The translations under genes were made by a program, and so were the position numbers. From assembly GCF_000815105.2 (NCBI RefSeq), contig NZ_CP010310.2, positions 2,046,001 through 2,110,000 of the forward strand: a stretch of DNA of 64,000 nucleotides. The letters run 5' to 3'. Positions 57,393 through 64,000 of the stretch are shown piece by piece. The notes beneath the pieces were generated by a model that saw only the letters and a list, made by a program, of their open reading frames with translations, searched no databases and was not told the origin of the DNA. This DNA is from Pandoraea pulmonicola. GTDB lineage: Bacteria > Pseudomonadota > Gammaproteobacteria > Burkholderiales > Burkholderiaceae. Numbering within the stretch: the stretch's first letter is position 1; each line of letters starts with the position of its first letter.

Positions 57393-57848
57393 TCAGGCAA
57401 CCTCGGCGATCAGCTCGATCTCGACGCATGCGCCGAGCGGGATCTGTGCCACGCCGAAAGCGGAGCGTGCATGCTTACCCGCGTCGCCGAACACTTCCGC
57501 GAACAGTTCCGAAGCGCCGTTGGTCACCAGATGCTGATCGGTGAACTCCTGCGTCGAGTTGACGAGGCTCATCAGCTTGACGATGCGCTTGACCTTGTTC
57601 AGGTCGCCCGTATGCGCGTGCAGTGTGGCGATCAACTCGATGGCGGTGGCGCGCGCGGCCGCCTTGCCTTCGTCCACGCTGACATCCTTGCCGAGCTTGC
57701 CGGTCCAGATCTTGCCGTCTTTCTTCGGCAGATGGCCCGAGAGGAACACGGTGTTGCCGGTTTGCGCGCTCATCACGTAAGCGGCGGCGGGAGCGCCGGC
57801 GTTCGGCAGTTCGATACCCAATTGCTTCAGTTTGTCGTAGACGGACAT
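57393..57848 (-). CDS. RidA family protein
   Basis: 151 residues with the YjgF/YER057c/UK114 fold. The C-terminal motif RSAFGVAQIPLGACVEIELIAEV contains the conserved Arg that holds the carboxylate of enamine/imine substrates. Members of this longer branch hydrolyse reactive 2-aminoacrylate or related imines. It is downstream of an aminotransferase gene in the same direction, a context that fits clearing of enamine intermediates. Confidence 0.92.
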   Translation of the reverse strand: MSVYDKLKQLGIELPNAGAPAAAYVMSAQTGNTVFLSGHLPKKDGKIWTGKLGKDVSVDEGKAAARATAIELIATLHAHTGDLNKVKRIVKLMSLVNSTQEFTDQHLVTNGASELFAEVFGDAGKHARSAFGVAQIPLGACVEIELIAEVA

Positions 57849-57999
57849 GTACGGCTTCCTTGCAGATGCGTTGAAATCGGACCGATCAATGGTATCGGAC
57901 GGGGACTGGAGGAGCGATTCGCGCCGAACCGTGACGGCTCGGCGCGTTTTCCGCCTGACGATACCAGGCGATATCAGACGATAGCGGGCGCGTCCGGTA

Positions 58000-59190
58000 T
58001 CAGGCGGCGCGGCGCGTCAACGTCTCGGCGATGAGGGCGCCCAGGCGGCTCACGCCGGCCTCGATCTTCTCGGGCGGCACCGTGACGAACGACAGTCGCA
58101 GCGTATTCGTTTGCGGCGTGCCGACATAGAACGGCGCTCCAGGCACGAACGCCACATTCTGCGCGATCGCTTTTTCCAGCAACTGCATGGTGTCGATGCC
58201 GGCGGGCAATGTCAACCAGATGAACATGCCGCCGGCTGGCGCGGTCCATGTGGCGTCTGCCGGCATGTGTTTCGCCAGCGCCGTCAGCATGGCCTGCGCC
58301 TGTGCGGCGTAGAGCGTGCGGATCGACGGGATGTGCGTGTCGAGGAAGCCGTCCTTGACCACTTCGTACGCGATGCGCTGCGTGAGGCTCGGCGTGTGCA
58401 GATCGGCGGCCTGCTTGGCCTGCACGAGTTTCGAGATCACCGCCGGCGGCGCGATGATGAAGCCGAGTCGCAGGCCCGGTGCGAGCACCTTCGAGAACGA
58501 TCCCATGTACAGCACGTGCTCGGGCGCGAGCGACATGAGGCTCGGCAGACGCTGGCCCTCGTAGTCGAGTTCGCCGTACGGATCGTCCTCGATGATCACG
58601 AGTCCGTCGCGCCTGGCGAGTGCGGCGAGCGCCTCGCGTCGCGGCATCGGCAGGCGGCGTCCGGTCGGGTTCTGGAAATTCGGCATGGCGTACAGGAAGC
58701 GCGCGCCGCTCACGAGGTCGGGCGTGAGCGCTTCGGGCAGCAGACCGTGTTCGTCGGTCGGCACCGGCACATAGACCGGCGAGAACAGCGAGAACGATTG
58801 CAGCGCACCCAGATAGCTTGGTGCTTCCACGAGCACGCGGCTGCCTTCGTCGATGAAGATCTTGCCGATGAGATCGAGGCCTTGTTGCGAACCGGTGGTG
58901 ATCAATACGTTTTCAGGCGCGAGCGTGAGGCCGTCGCGAGAGTAGCGCCGGGCAACCCATTCGCGCAGCGGTGCGAAGCCTTCCGTCGCGCTGTATTGCA
59001 GGGCGGCTTGCGGAGCATCGGTCAGCACGCGCTCGGCCGCGGCGCGCATCTGCGTCACGGGGAAGGTCGCAGGAGAGGGCAGGCCGCCCGCGAACGAGAT
59101 GACCTCGGGGCGCTCGGTGACCTTGAGGATTTCGCGAATGGCCGAGCTGGTCAGTTTGCGGGCACGTTCGGAATATTGCCATTCATGCAT
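58000..59190 (-). CDS. PLP-dependent aminotransferase (LysN/MocR-type class I)
   Basis: 396 residues from the ATG at 59190 (MHEWQYSERARKLTSSAIREIL). Fold-type I aminotransferase: VISFAGGLPSPATFP near the N-terminus, ITTGSQQGLDLIGK, PNFQNPTGRRL, IIEDDPYGELDYEG, and the PLP lysine in GSFSKVLAPGLRLGF. It is related to 2-aminoadipate aminotransferase (LysN) and valine-pyruvate type enzymes; the substrate is not fixed. An in-frame extension upstream to about 60063 runs antisense-like through the EamA gene and is rejected. In the same direction as EamA, RidA and the VOC gene. Confidence 0.93.
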   Translation of the reverse strand: MHEWQYSERARKLTSSAIREILKVTERPEVISFAGGLPSPATFPVTQMRAAAERVLTDAPQAALQYSATEGFAPLREWVARRYSRDGLTLAPENVLITTGSQQGLDLIGKIFIDEGSRVLVEAPSYLGALQSFSLFSPVYVPVPTDEHGLLPEALTPDLVSGARFLYAMPNFQNPTGRRLPMPRREALAALARRDGLVIIEDDPYGELDYEGQRLPSLMSLAPEHVLYMGSFSKVLAPGLRLGFIIAPPAVISKLVQAKQAADLHTPSLTQRIAYEVVKDGFLDTHIPSIRTLYAAQAQAMLTALAKHMPADATWTAPAGGMFIWLTLPAGIDTMQLLEKAIAQNVAFVPGAPFYVGTPQTNTLRLSFVTVPPEKIEAGVSRLGALIAETLTRRAA

Positions 59191-59330
59191 GATGGTCTCG
59201 CTTTGATAGTGCGGCCTTTCTGAGCGGCCGCGAGTGTCTGGCATTGCGGGAGCCGGGTGCGTGGAGGCTGGCGCAACGCCGGGGGGCAGTCGCGTCTCGG
59301 CGCAGGGATCGCATGCGCCGAGACGCGGCT

Positions 59331-60227
59331 TCAGACCGGTTTGCCCGTGAGTCGCGAGTCGCCGATCTTCATATTCTTGCCGAGTGCGATGGTCAGGACG
59401 ACGCCGGCGGCGAACAACCACGTCACCGCATCGACCTGTTCGCCGAAGAAGAGGGCGGACAGCGCAATCGTGAAGAAAATCTGTAGCAATTGTACCTGCC
59501 CGACGCGAGCGATCCCGCCCATGGCGAGGCCGGCGTACCAGGCGAAGAAACCGATGAATTGCGAGAACAGCGTGACATACGCGAACGCGCCCCACGCCCG
59601 GCCGCTCACCGGCCACGGTTGCTGCCATGCGAGCCAGCCGACCGGCAGCACCAGCACCGGCGCGCAAACCACGAGCGCCCAGCAGATCACTTGCCAGCCA
59701 CCTATTTCGCGGGCGAGCTTGCCGCCTTCGGCATAGCCCAGTGCACCGACGACCACGGCGAGCAGCATCAGGCCGTCGGCCGCATGCAGGCTGCCGCCGC
59801 CGGCGCGCAGCGCAAACGCGATCACCAGCGCACTGCCGACGAGCGCGCACACCCAGAAGCCGCGCGACGGACGCTCGCCACCCAGCCAATAGGCGTAGAT
59901 GGCGACGAAGAACGGTTGCAGACCGTTGACGACCGCGCCGTGCGAGGCGGGAATCGTCTTCATCGCCCAGGCGGAGAACACGGGGAAGGCCACGATCACC
60001 CCCAGCGACGTGATGGCGAGGCTCTTGATCTGACGCAGGTTCGGCCACGGTTCGCGCCGCCACCAGAGCAGCGCGCCGGCGAACACGGCGGCCACTAGCG
60101 CACGCCCCAGTCCGTTGAGCAGCGGGTTGACCTCCGCCACGACGATGCGCGTCATCGGCAACGTCAGACTGAAGATGAGCACACCGATCAGTCCGATCAG
60201 CATGCCCCGGGATTCGCGCGAATTCAT
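59331..60227 (-). CDS. EamA/DMT family transporter
   Basis: 298 residues with ten helices in two EamA repeats: GMLIGLIGVLIFSLTLPMTRIVV ... and the second repeat from about residue 160. It belongs to the drug/metabolite transporter superfamily and often exports amino acids or related metabolites. It sits 140 bases upstream of the aminotransferase gene, so export of an amino acid linked to that enzyme is possible (inference). Confidence 0.92.
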   Translation of the reverse strand: MNSRESRGMLIGLIGVLIFSLTLPMTRIVVAEVNPLLNGLGRALVAAVFAGALLWWRREPWPNLRQIKSLAITSLGVIVAFPVFSAWAMKTIPASHGAVVNGLQPFFVAIYAYWLGGERPSRGFWVCALVGSALVIAFALRAGGGSLHAADGLMLLAVVVGALGYAEGGKLAREIGGWQVICWALVVCAPVLVLPVGWLAWQQPWPVSGRAWGAFAYVTLFSQFIGFFAWYAGLAMGGIARVGQVQLLQIFFTIALSALFFGEQVDAVTWLFAAGVVLTIALGKNMKIGDSRLTGKPV

Positions 60228-60308
60228 GGTGTCGCCTCTTGTCTTTCGCAGGTTTTGCCGCCCGCCATGCGTTGTGCCGGGCGTTCGATGATGCAGGGGC
60301 CTGTCGTC

Positions 60309-60995
60309 CTATCGCAATGTGCGAGGACCATCAGGGGTTGCGATTTCCGCCGTGAGCGACGGCTCGACCAGCGTCGCTTCGACGCTCACGAGTGCTTCGG
60401 CGCCCAGCCAGCGCAGTTGTTCGTTGATCATGGCCGCTTGCGGATGAAAGCCCCGCAACGCGGTGACGGCGCAATCGGCATTCGGCAGGGCGTTGGCCGG
60501 GTGCTGCGGCGAATCCCACTGGATCAGCGTCGGCAGCAAACCTTGCCCCGCGCCCTGCCACGACGGCAGGCTACCGTCTTCCGGTACGCCGATCTGCCAC
60601 GTCAGCGCGCCGCGTTGCATGGCGATCACCGGCGCCAGCCGCCGCGGATACTGTGCCTGCCAGCGCGGCAGCGAGCGTGGGCGCTCGACGCGCGCCACCC
60701 AATGCGCCAGATACGGTCCGCGTTCGAGTCGCGCCTGTACGGCGTCGTCATCGAGTCCGAACCAGCGCGCCCGCTCGGGCGGCGGGGCGTCCGGATCGAT
60801 CGCGATGATCTCGAGGTATGTGCCGCCCCAAAGTCCCAGCAGGCTGTTGTGCGTGCCCATGCGCGCGTGCTTGCCGCCGCGCTGCGGGACGACGTCGGTC
60901 AGGCCCAATTGCTCGATGACGTGCGCCTCGCCGGCTTCCAGCGTTTGGGCTGCAACGACGAGATGGTCCAGTTTGAGGGCGTGAGATGCGGTCAT
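60309..60995 (-). CDS. VOC family protein (glyoxalase-like domain)
   Basis: 228 residues from the ATG at 60995; 19 earlier codons are in frame but lack a ribosome binding site. The glyoxalase-like fold is seen in LDHLVVAAQTLEAGEAHVIEQLGL, KHARMGTHNSLLGLWGGTYLEIIAIDPDA and the second half AATLTWQIGVPED-like segment. It belongs to the Glyoxalase_3-type group of dioxygenase/glyoxalase superfamily proteins. Substrate unknown. It heads the minus-strand group VOC-EamA-aminotransferase-RidA. Confidence 0.85.
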   Translation of the reverse strand: MTASHALKLDHLVVAAQTLEAGEAHVIEQLGLTDVVPQRGGKHARMGTHNSLLGLWGGTYLEIIAIDPDAPPPERARWFGLDDDAVQARLERGPYLAHWVARVERPRSLPRWQAQYPRRLAPVIAMQRGALTWQIGVPEDGSLPSWQGAGQGLLPTLIQWDSPQHPANALPNADCAVTALRGFHPQAAMINEQLRWLGAEALVSVEATLVEPSLTAEIATPDGPRTLR

Positions 60996-61214
60996 ATACA
61001 AATTCGGGCGAAGCGTTCGGAAGCGGACCGGGCGAGGTGCGCGTGACAGCAAGAGAAGCGGCGGGCGTTACAAGGACCTTGGGCTTATGCTGCTGTCGGC
61101 GCCGCGATGCGCGGCAAAAACCGATAGCTTACTCCGCCTTGCCATGCTTGCCGTCATGCCCCTGCGGTGTCCTGTGCCATCGGGCCATCGTCAGCGCGCC
61201 GACGCATCGATACC

Positions 61215-61577
61215 TCAGCCGCGCGACAGACGCGCCACCGCGCGGGTCGCCATGCGCGCCGCCATGCCGCGCCACACGAGCCGCCAACCTGCGCGCGCCG
61301 TGTGCGCGATGCGCTTGCCGGTCGTCGTCATGATCGTCTTCGCCGGCTGGCTCACCCGCAGTCGTGCGCCCTCGTTCCAGGTGCCGAGCCAGACGCGTTG
61401 CCCGGCGCGCATCTCGAAGCTCTCGCCCGCGCGCAGCCAGTGATCGGTGTGTTCGCCTTCCACGGTCAGCCACAGCAGGCCTTGCAGCACCTGCAGCGTT
61501 TGCGGCCGCTCGGCCGCCCGGTCTTGCCAGAGGACGGTCTGTTCCCGGTCCAGTTCGAAGAGTCGGATTTCACGCAT
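61215..61577 (-). CDS. DUF2917 domain-containing protein
   Basis: 120 residues from the ATG at 61577, with GGAG seven bases upstream. The DUF2917 pattern is TLQVLQGLLWLTVEGEHTDHWLRAGESFEMRAGQRVWLGTWNEG, a small cupin-like beta-barrel. The basic C-terminal tail (TTTGKRIAHTARAGWRLVWRGMAARMATRAV) is amphipathic. Function unknown. It is divergent from a MocR-type regulator, with repeated GGTACAG sites between, so it is likely a target of that regulator. Confidence 0.85.
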   Translation of the reverse strand: MREIRLFELDREQTVLWQDRAAERPQTLQVLQGLLWLTVEGEHTDHWLRAGESFEMRAGQRVWLGTWNEGARLRVSQPAKTIMTTTGKRIAHTARAGWRLVWRGMAARMATRAVARLSRG

Positions 61578-61616
61578 GACGTTCTCCAGTTGAGAGGACA
61601 CTTTATCGGTTAACTC

Positions 61617-61659
61617 CGGTACAGTACCGGTACAGATATCGAGATCATTTTCGGTACAG
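61617..61659. promoter_or_regulatory. GGTACAG repeats, probable MocR operator
   Basis: GGTACAG occurs three times on the plus strand, at 61618, 61629 and 61653. The first two also form the palindrome CGGTAC-A-GTACCG (61617-61629). Directly repeated sites upstream of their own gene are the rule for MocR/GabR/PdxR regulators. Confidence 0.65.
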
Positions 61660-61666
61660 TTCGGGA

Positions 61667-61694
61667 TTGACAGGGATTTTGGGGAGCGTAGAGT
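61667..61694 (+). promoter_or_regulatory. Promoter of the MocR-type gene
   Basis: TTGACA (61667-61672) and TAGAGT (61689-61694), spacing 16. The third GGTACAG site ends eight bases upstream of the -35, so a bound regulator could contact RNA polymerase. Confidence 0.55.
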
Positions 61695-61833
61695 GGCGAC
61701 CCATGGGCGTCGAGGGGCTGACACTTCCTCTTTCGAGCGCCAGTCAGATGCGCGGAAGCGCCGTGTCGGCACCGGCACGACCGGGGCAGATGAGACGGCG
61801 CTTTCCGGCAAGCCGCAAAAAGGTGGAAAGACG

Positions 61834-63279
61834 ATGACGACAATCAACCGCATATCTCCGCTCGCGCTGGCGGACAACGCGGCGCTGGACACAGCCCGCA
61901 TGACGCTCGTCGACCAGCTCGTGCACTGGGCGAGTCTGCGTATCGAGGAGCGGGTGTTCCTGCCCGGCATGCGCATGCCATCGATCCGCTCGCTTGCGGA
62001 GGACAAGCGCGTCTCGCGCTTCTCGGTCGTCGAGGCATATGAACGGCTGGTTGCCCAGGGGTATCTGGAGGCGCGCCGCGGTTCGGGCTTCTACGTGCGC
62101 GAGCGGCCGATGATGCCGCCGCAGAACGCCGCGTCGCCGATGATTACGCAAGGCCCCATCGACGTCGCATGGCTCGTGCGCAGCATGTTGCACTCGGTCG
62201 CGCCGGAGCGCGGCCCCGGTATGGGCTATCTGCCGCCCAGTTGGCTCGATGCCGACATGATGACGTCCGCCATGCGTTCGATGAGCCGCCAGTCGAGCGC
62301 GCATCTGCTGCAAAGCGGTCATCCGCATGGCTTCCTGCCGCTGCGCGTGCAGCTCCAGACGCAGCTCGCGGAACTGGAGATCGGCGCACGTCCCGAGCAG
62401 ATCGTGCTCACCTCGGGCATCACGCAGGCGGTGGATTTCCTGCTGCGACTCTACGTGCGTGCCGGTGACACGGTGCTGGTGGGCGATCCCGCATGGTTCG
62501 TGATGTTCGGCCGCATCGCTTCGCAAGGGGCGAACACCGTCGGTGTGCCCTACACGCCGGAAGGCATGGACATGCAGGCGCTCGAACGGCTGGTGCAGCA
62601 GCATCGGCCCAAGCTGCTCATCATCAACTCCATCCTCCAGAATCCGACGAACACATCGCTGACGCCGGCGCGCGCGTTCCAGATCCTGCGCCTGGCCGAG
62701 CAGTACGACTTCATGGTGCTGGAGGACGACATCTACTGCGATCTGTGTCCGCCGCATCAGCAGGTGGCGCGTCTGGCCAGCCTCGATCAGCTCAAACGCG
62801 TGATCTACATGGGCAGCTTTTCGAAGACGCTCGCCGCCAATCTGCGGGTGGCCTTCGTCGCCTGCTCGCCGCAGCTTGCCAAGACATTCGTCGATCACAA
62901 GATGCTCTCGGGCTCGACCACGCCGGAGATCAACGAGCGGATCGTCTACAAGGCGCTCACCGAAGGGCATTATCGGCGTCACGTGGAGCGTTTGCGCACC
63001 CGGCTCGACGAGGTGCGCGACGGGACGCGCCGGCAGCTAGAGCGTATCGGCCTGCGGATGTTCGGCGACCCGACCAGCGGCATATTCCTCTGGGTCGACA
63101 CAGGGGTGGACACGAGTGCCATCGCGGCGGCCGGGCACGAAGCCGGCTTCCTGTTCGCGCCCGGCGCCCTGTTCTCGCCGCGCCAGGCGCCGAGTACGTG
63201 GATGCGCATGAACATTGCGTGCTCCAGCGACCCTGCCATGTTGTCATTCCTCTCCAGGCAGCTCGAGCTGGCCGCCTGA
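61834..63279 (+). CDS. MocR-type regulator: GntR winged helix fused to PLP aminotransferase domain
   Basis: 481 residues from the ATG at 61834. A GntR-type winged helix-turn-helix (residues 25-95: LRIEERVFLPGMRMPSIRSLAEDKRVSRFSVVEAYERLVAQGYLEARRGSGFYV) is joined by a linker to a fold-type I aminotransferase domain. The PLP lysine lies in MGSFSKTLAANLRVAF, and LLIINSILQNPTNTSLTPARAF is the substrate-site stretch. This is the MocR/GabR/PdxR architecture, in which PLP or an aldimine is the effector. It is divergent from the DUF2917 gene and probably controls both genes through the GGTACAG sites. Confidence 0.93.
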   Translation: MTTINRISPLALADNAALDTARMTLVDQLVHWASLRIEERVFLPGMRMPSIRSLAEDKRVSRFSVVEAYERLVAQGYLEARRGSGFYVRERPMMPPQNAASPMITQGPIDVAWLVRSMLHSVAPERGPGMGYLPPSWLDADMMTSAMRSMSRQSSAHLLQSGHPHGFLPLRVQLQTQLAELEIGARPEQIVLTSGITQAVDFLLRLYVRAGDTVLVGDPAWFVMFGRIASQGANTVGVPYTPEGMDMQALERLVQQHRPKLLIINSILQNPTNTSLTPARAFQILRLAEQYDFMVLEDDIYCDLCPPHQQVARLASLDQLKRVIYMGSFSKTLAANLRVAFVACSPQLAKTFVDHKMLSGSTTPEINERIVYKALTEGHYRRHVERLRTRLDEVRDGTRRQLERIGLRMFGDPTSGIFLWVDTGVDTSAIAAAGHEAGFLFAPGALFSPRQAPSTWMRMNIACSSDPAMLSFLSRQLELAA

Positions 63280-63502
63280 GCGCTTGAGCCGGACCCGCGT
63301 CGTGCGGTGAATCGGCGCTTCGTCGCGCGTTCTTCGTGCATCTCGCCTGAAAATAACCCTTCCGGCGGCCTTGAAATGCCGGCGGCCCGTCCCTATGTTC
63401 GGGTCTGTACCGCCGGCCCGGCGGCGCGCGCGCGAGTGCAACCCGGGGGGCGGTTCGAGCCGAATTTCCATTCAACTCACCGTTTCACGAGGGTTCCCGA
63501 CC

Positions 63503-64000
63503 ATGGCGCAAGAAACCATGAGCTTTCAGGCGGAAGTCAAACAGCTTCTGCAACTGATGATTCATTCGCTGTACAGCAACAAGGAAATCTTCCTGCGCGA
63601 GCTGATCTCCAACGCCTCGGACGCCGCCGACAAGCTGCGCTTCGAAGCCATCAACGACGCCGCGCTGTACGAGCAGGATCCGGACCTCAAGATTCGCGTG
63701 TCGTTCGACAAGGACGCGCGCACCATCACCATCGAAGACAACGGCATCGGCATGAGCCGCGAGGAAGCCATCGCGCATCTCGGCACGATCGCCAAGTCCG
63801 GTACCAAGGAATTCTTCTCCCGCCTGTCGGGCGACCAGCAGAAGGACGCCGCGCTGATCGGTCAGTTCGGCGTGGGCTTCTACTCGGGCTTCATCGTTGC
63901 CGACCGCATGACGGTCGAGTCGCGCCGCGCGGGTCTGCCGGCCGGAGAAGGCGTACGCTGGTCGTCGACGGGCGAGGGCGACTTCTCGGTCGAGACGATC
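63503..64000 (+). CDS. htpG: Chaperone HtpG (Hsp90), N-terminal part
   Basis: First 166 codons; the gene runs past the window edge. The GHKL ATPase domain of Hsp90 is clear: [42 protein letters not shown], then [30 protein letters not shown] and [15 protein letters not shown]. The ATG at 63503 is the natural start. A cytosolic heat-shock chaperone. Confidence 0.96.
   Translation, partial: MAQETMSFQAEVKQLLQLMIHSLYSNKEIFLRELISNASDAADKLRFEAINDAALYEQDPDLKIRVSFDKDARTITIEDNGIGMSREEAIAHLGTIAKSGTKEFFSRLSGDQQKDAALIGQFGVGFYSGFIVADRMTVESRRAGLPAGEGVRWSSTGEGDFSVETI

Noticed and set aside
59191..60063. In-frame extension of the aminotransferase gene upstream of 59190
   Set aside because: The extra 291 codons overlap the EamA gene in another frame and are Arg-rich. 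The family N-terminus begins exactly at 59190.

Overview
The window is a single chromosomal segment of a high-GC proteobacterium. Gene content and order point to a betaproteobacterium of the order Burkholderiales. A genus close to Pandoraea or Burkholderia is my inference; no marker gene settles it. The main clues are the rpsP-rimM-trmD-rplS-CoA pyrophosphatase-CobD-like block, the M48 protease/rsgA/orn neighbourhood, the DUF2917 protein, and TACTGT-N8-ACAGTA LexA boxes. I see no rRNA, tRNA, CRISPR array, insertion sequence or prophage. Coding density and codon use look even, so this reads as backbone chromosome with a few accessory metabolic islands.

Layout. 1-0.9 kb: the start of a D-amino acid dehydrogenase gene (dadA) divergent from its probable Lrp-type regulator. 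1-6.1 kb, minus strand: a radical SAM gene with a LexA box inside its promoter, a META/TM2/DUF2520 trio, and a PQQ-type sugar dehydrogenase. 6.2-10.6 kb, plus strand: ribosomal protein and tRNA-modification operon (rpsP, rimM, trmD, rplS), a Nudix CoA pyrophosphatase and a CobD/CbiB-like membrane protein. 10.7-16.5 kb: rsgA and an M48 protease, orn, mogA, darP and pmbA. 16.7-21.3 kb: a complete branched-chain amino acid ABC transporter operon (substrate-binding protein, two permeases, two ATPases) with a palindromic upstream site and an intercistronic stem-loop. 21.6-27.7 kb: a diguanylate cyclase, thyA-folA, and a divergent Fbp-type ABC transporter whose permease has a long hairpin-rich leader.

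28.2-35.0 kb is the most unusual block. A LysR regulator is followed by a lone NMT1/SsuA-like binding protein, a single-chain aconitase-superfamily hydro-lyase with the swivel (LeuD-like) domain in front of the Fe-S (LeuC-like) domain, a class III CoA-transferase and an alpha-methylacyl-CoA racemase-like protein. Together they look like an uncharacterised catabolic route for a branched hydroxy-(di)carboxylate.

35.2-45.6 kb: lipoproteins, SOS-controlled dinB, an MgtC-like protein, a photolyase, a urea transporter, glnS and small orphan proteins. An intergenic stretch at 40.2-40.5 kb has a sigma-54-like promoter, a large dyad and a strong terminator, and may encode a small RNA. 45.6-54.9 kb: a GNAT acetyltransferase, an Uup-type ABC-F protein and both topoisomerase IV genes. 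parE is preceded by a DnaA-box pair and separated from parC by a DUF4399 protein and a lytic transglycosylase. 54.9-64 kb: a LysR/MFS divergent pair, a RidA/aminotransferase/EamA/VOC group, a MocR-type regulator divergent from a DUF2917 gene with repeated GGTACAG sites between them, and the 5' part of htpG.
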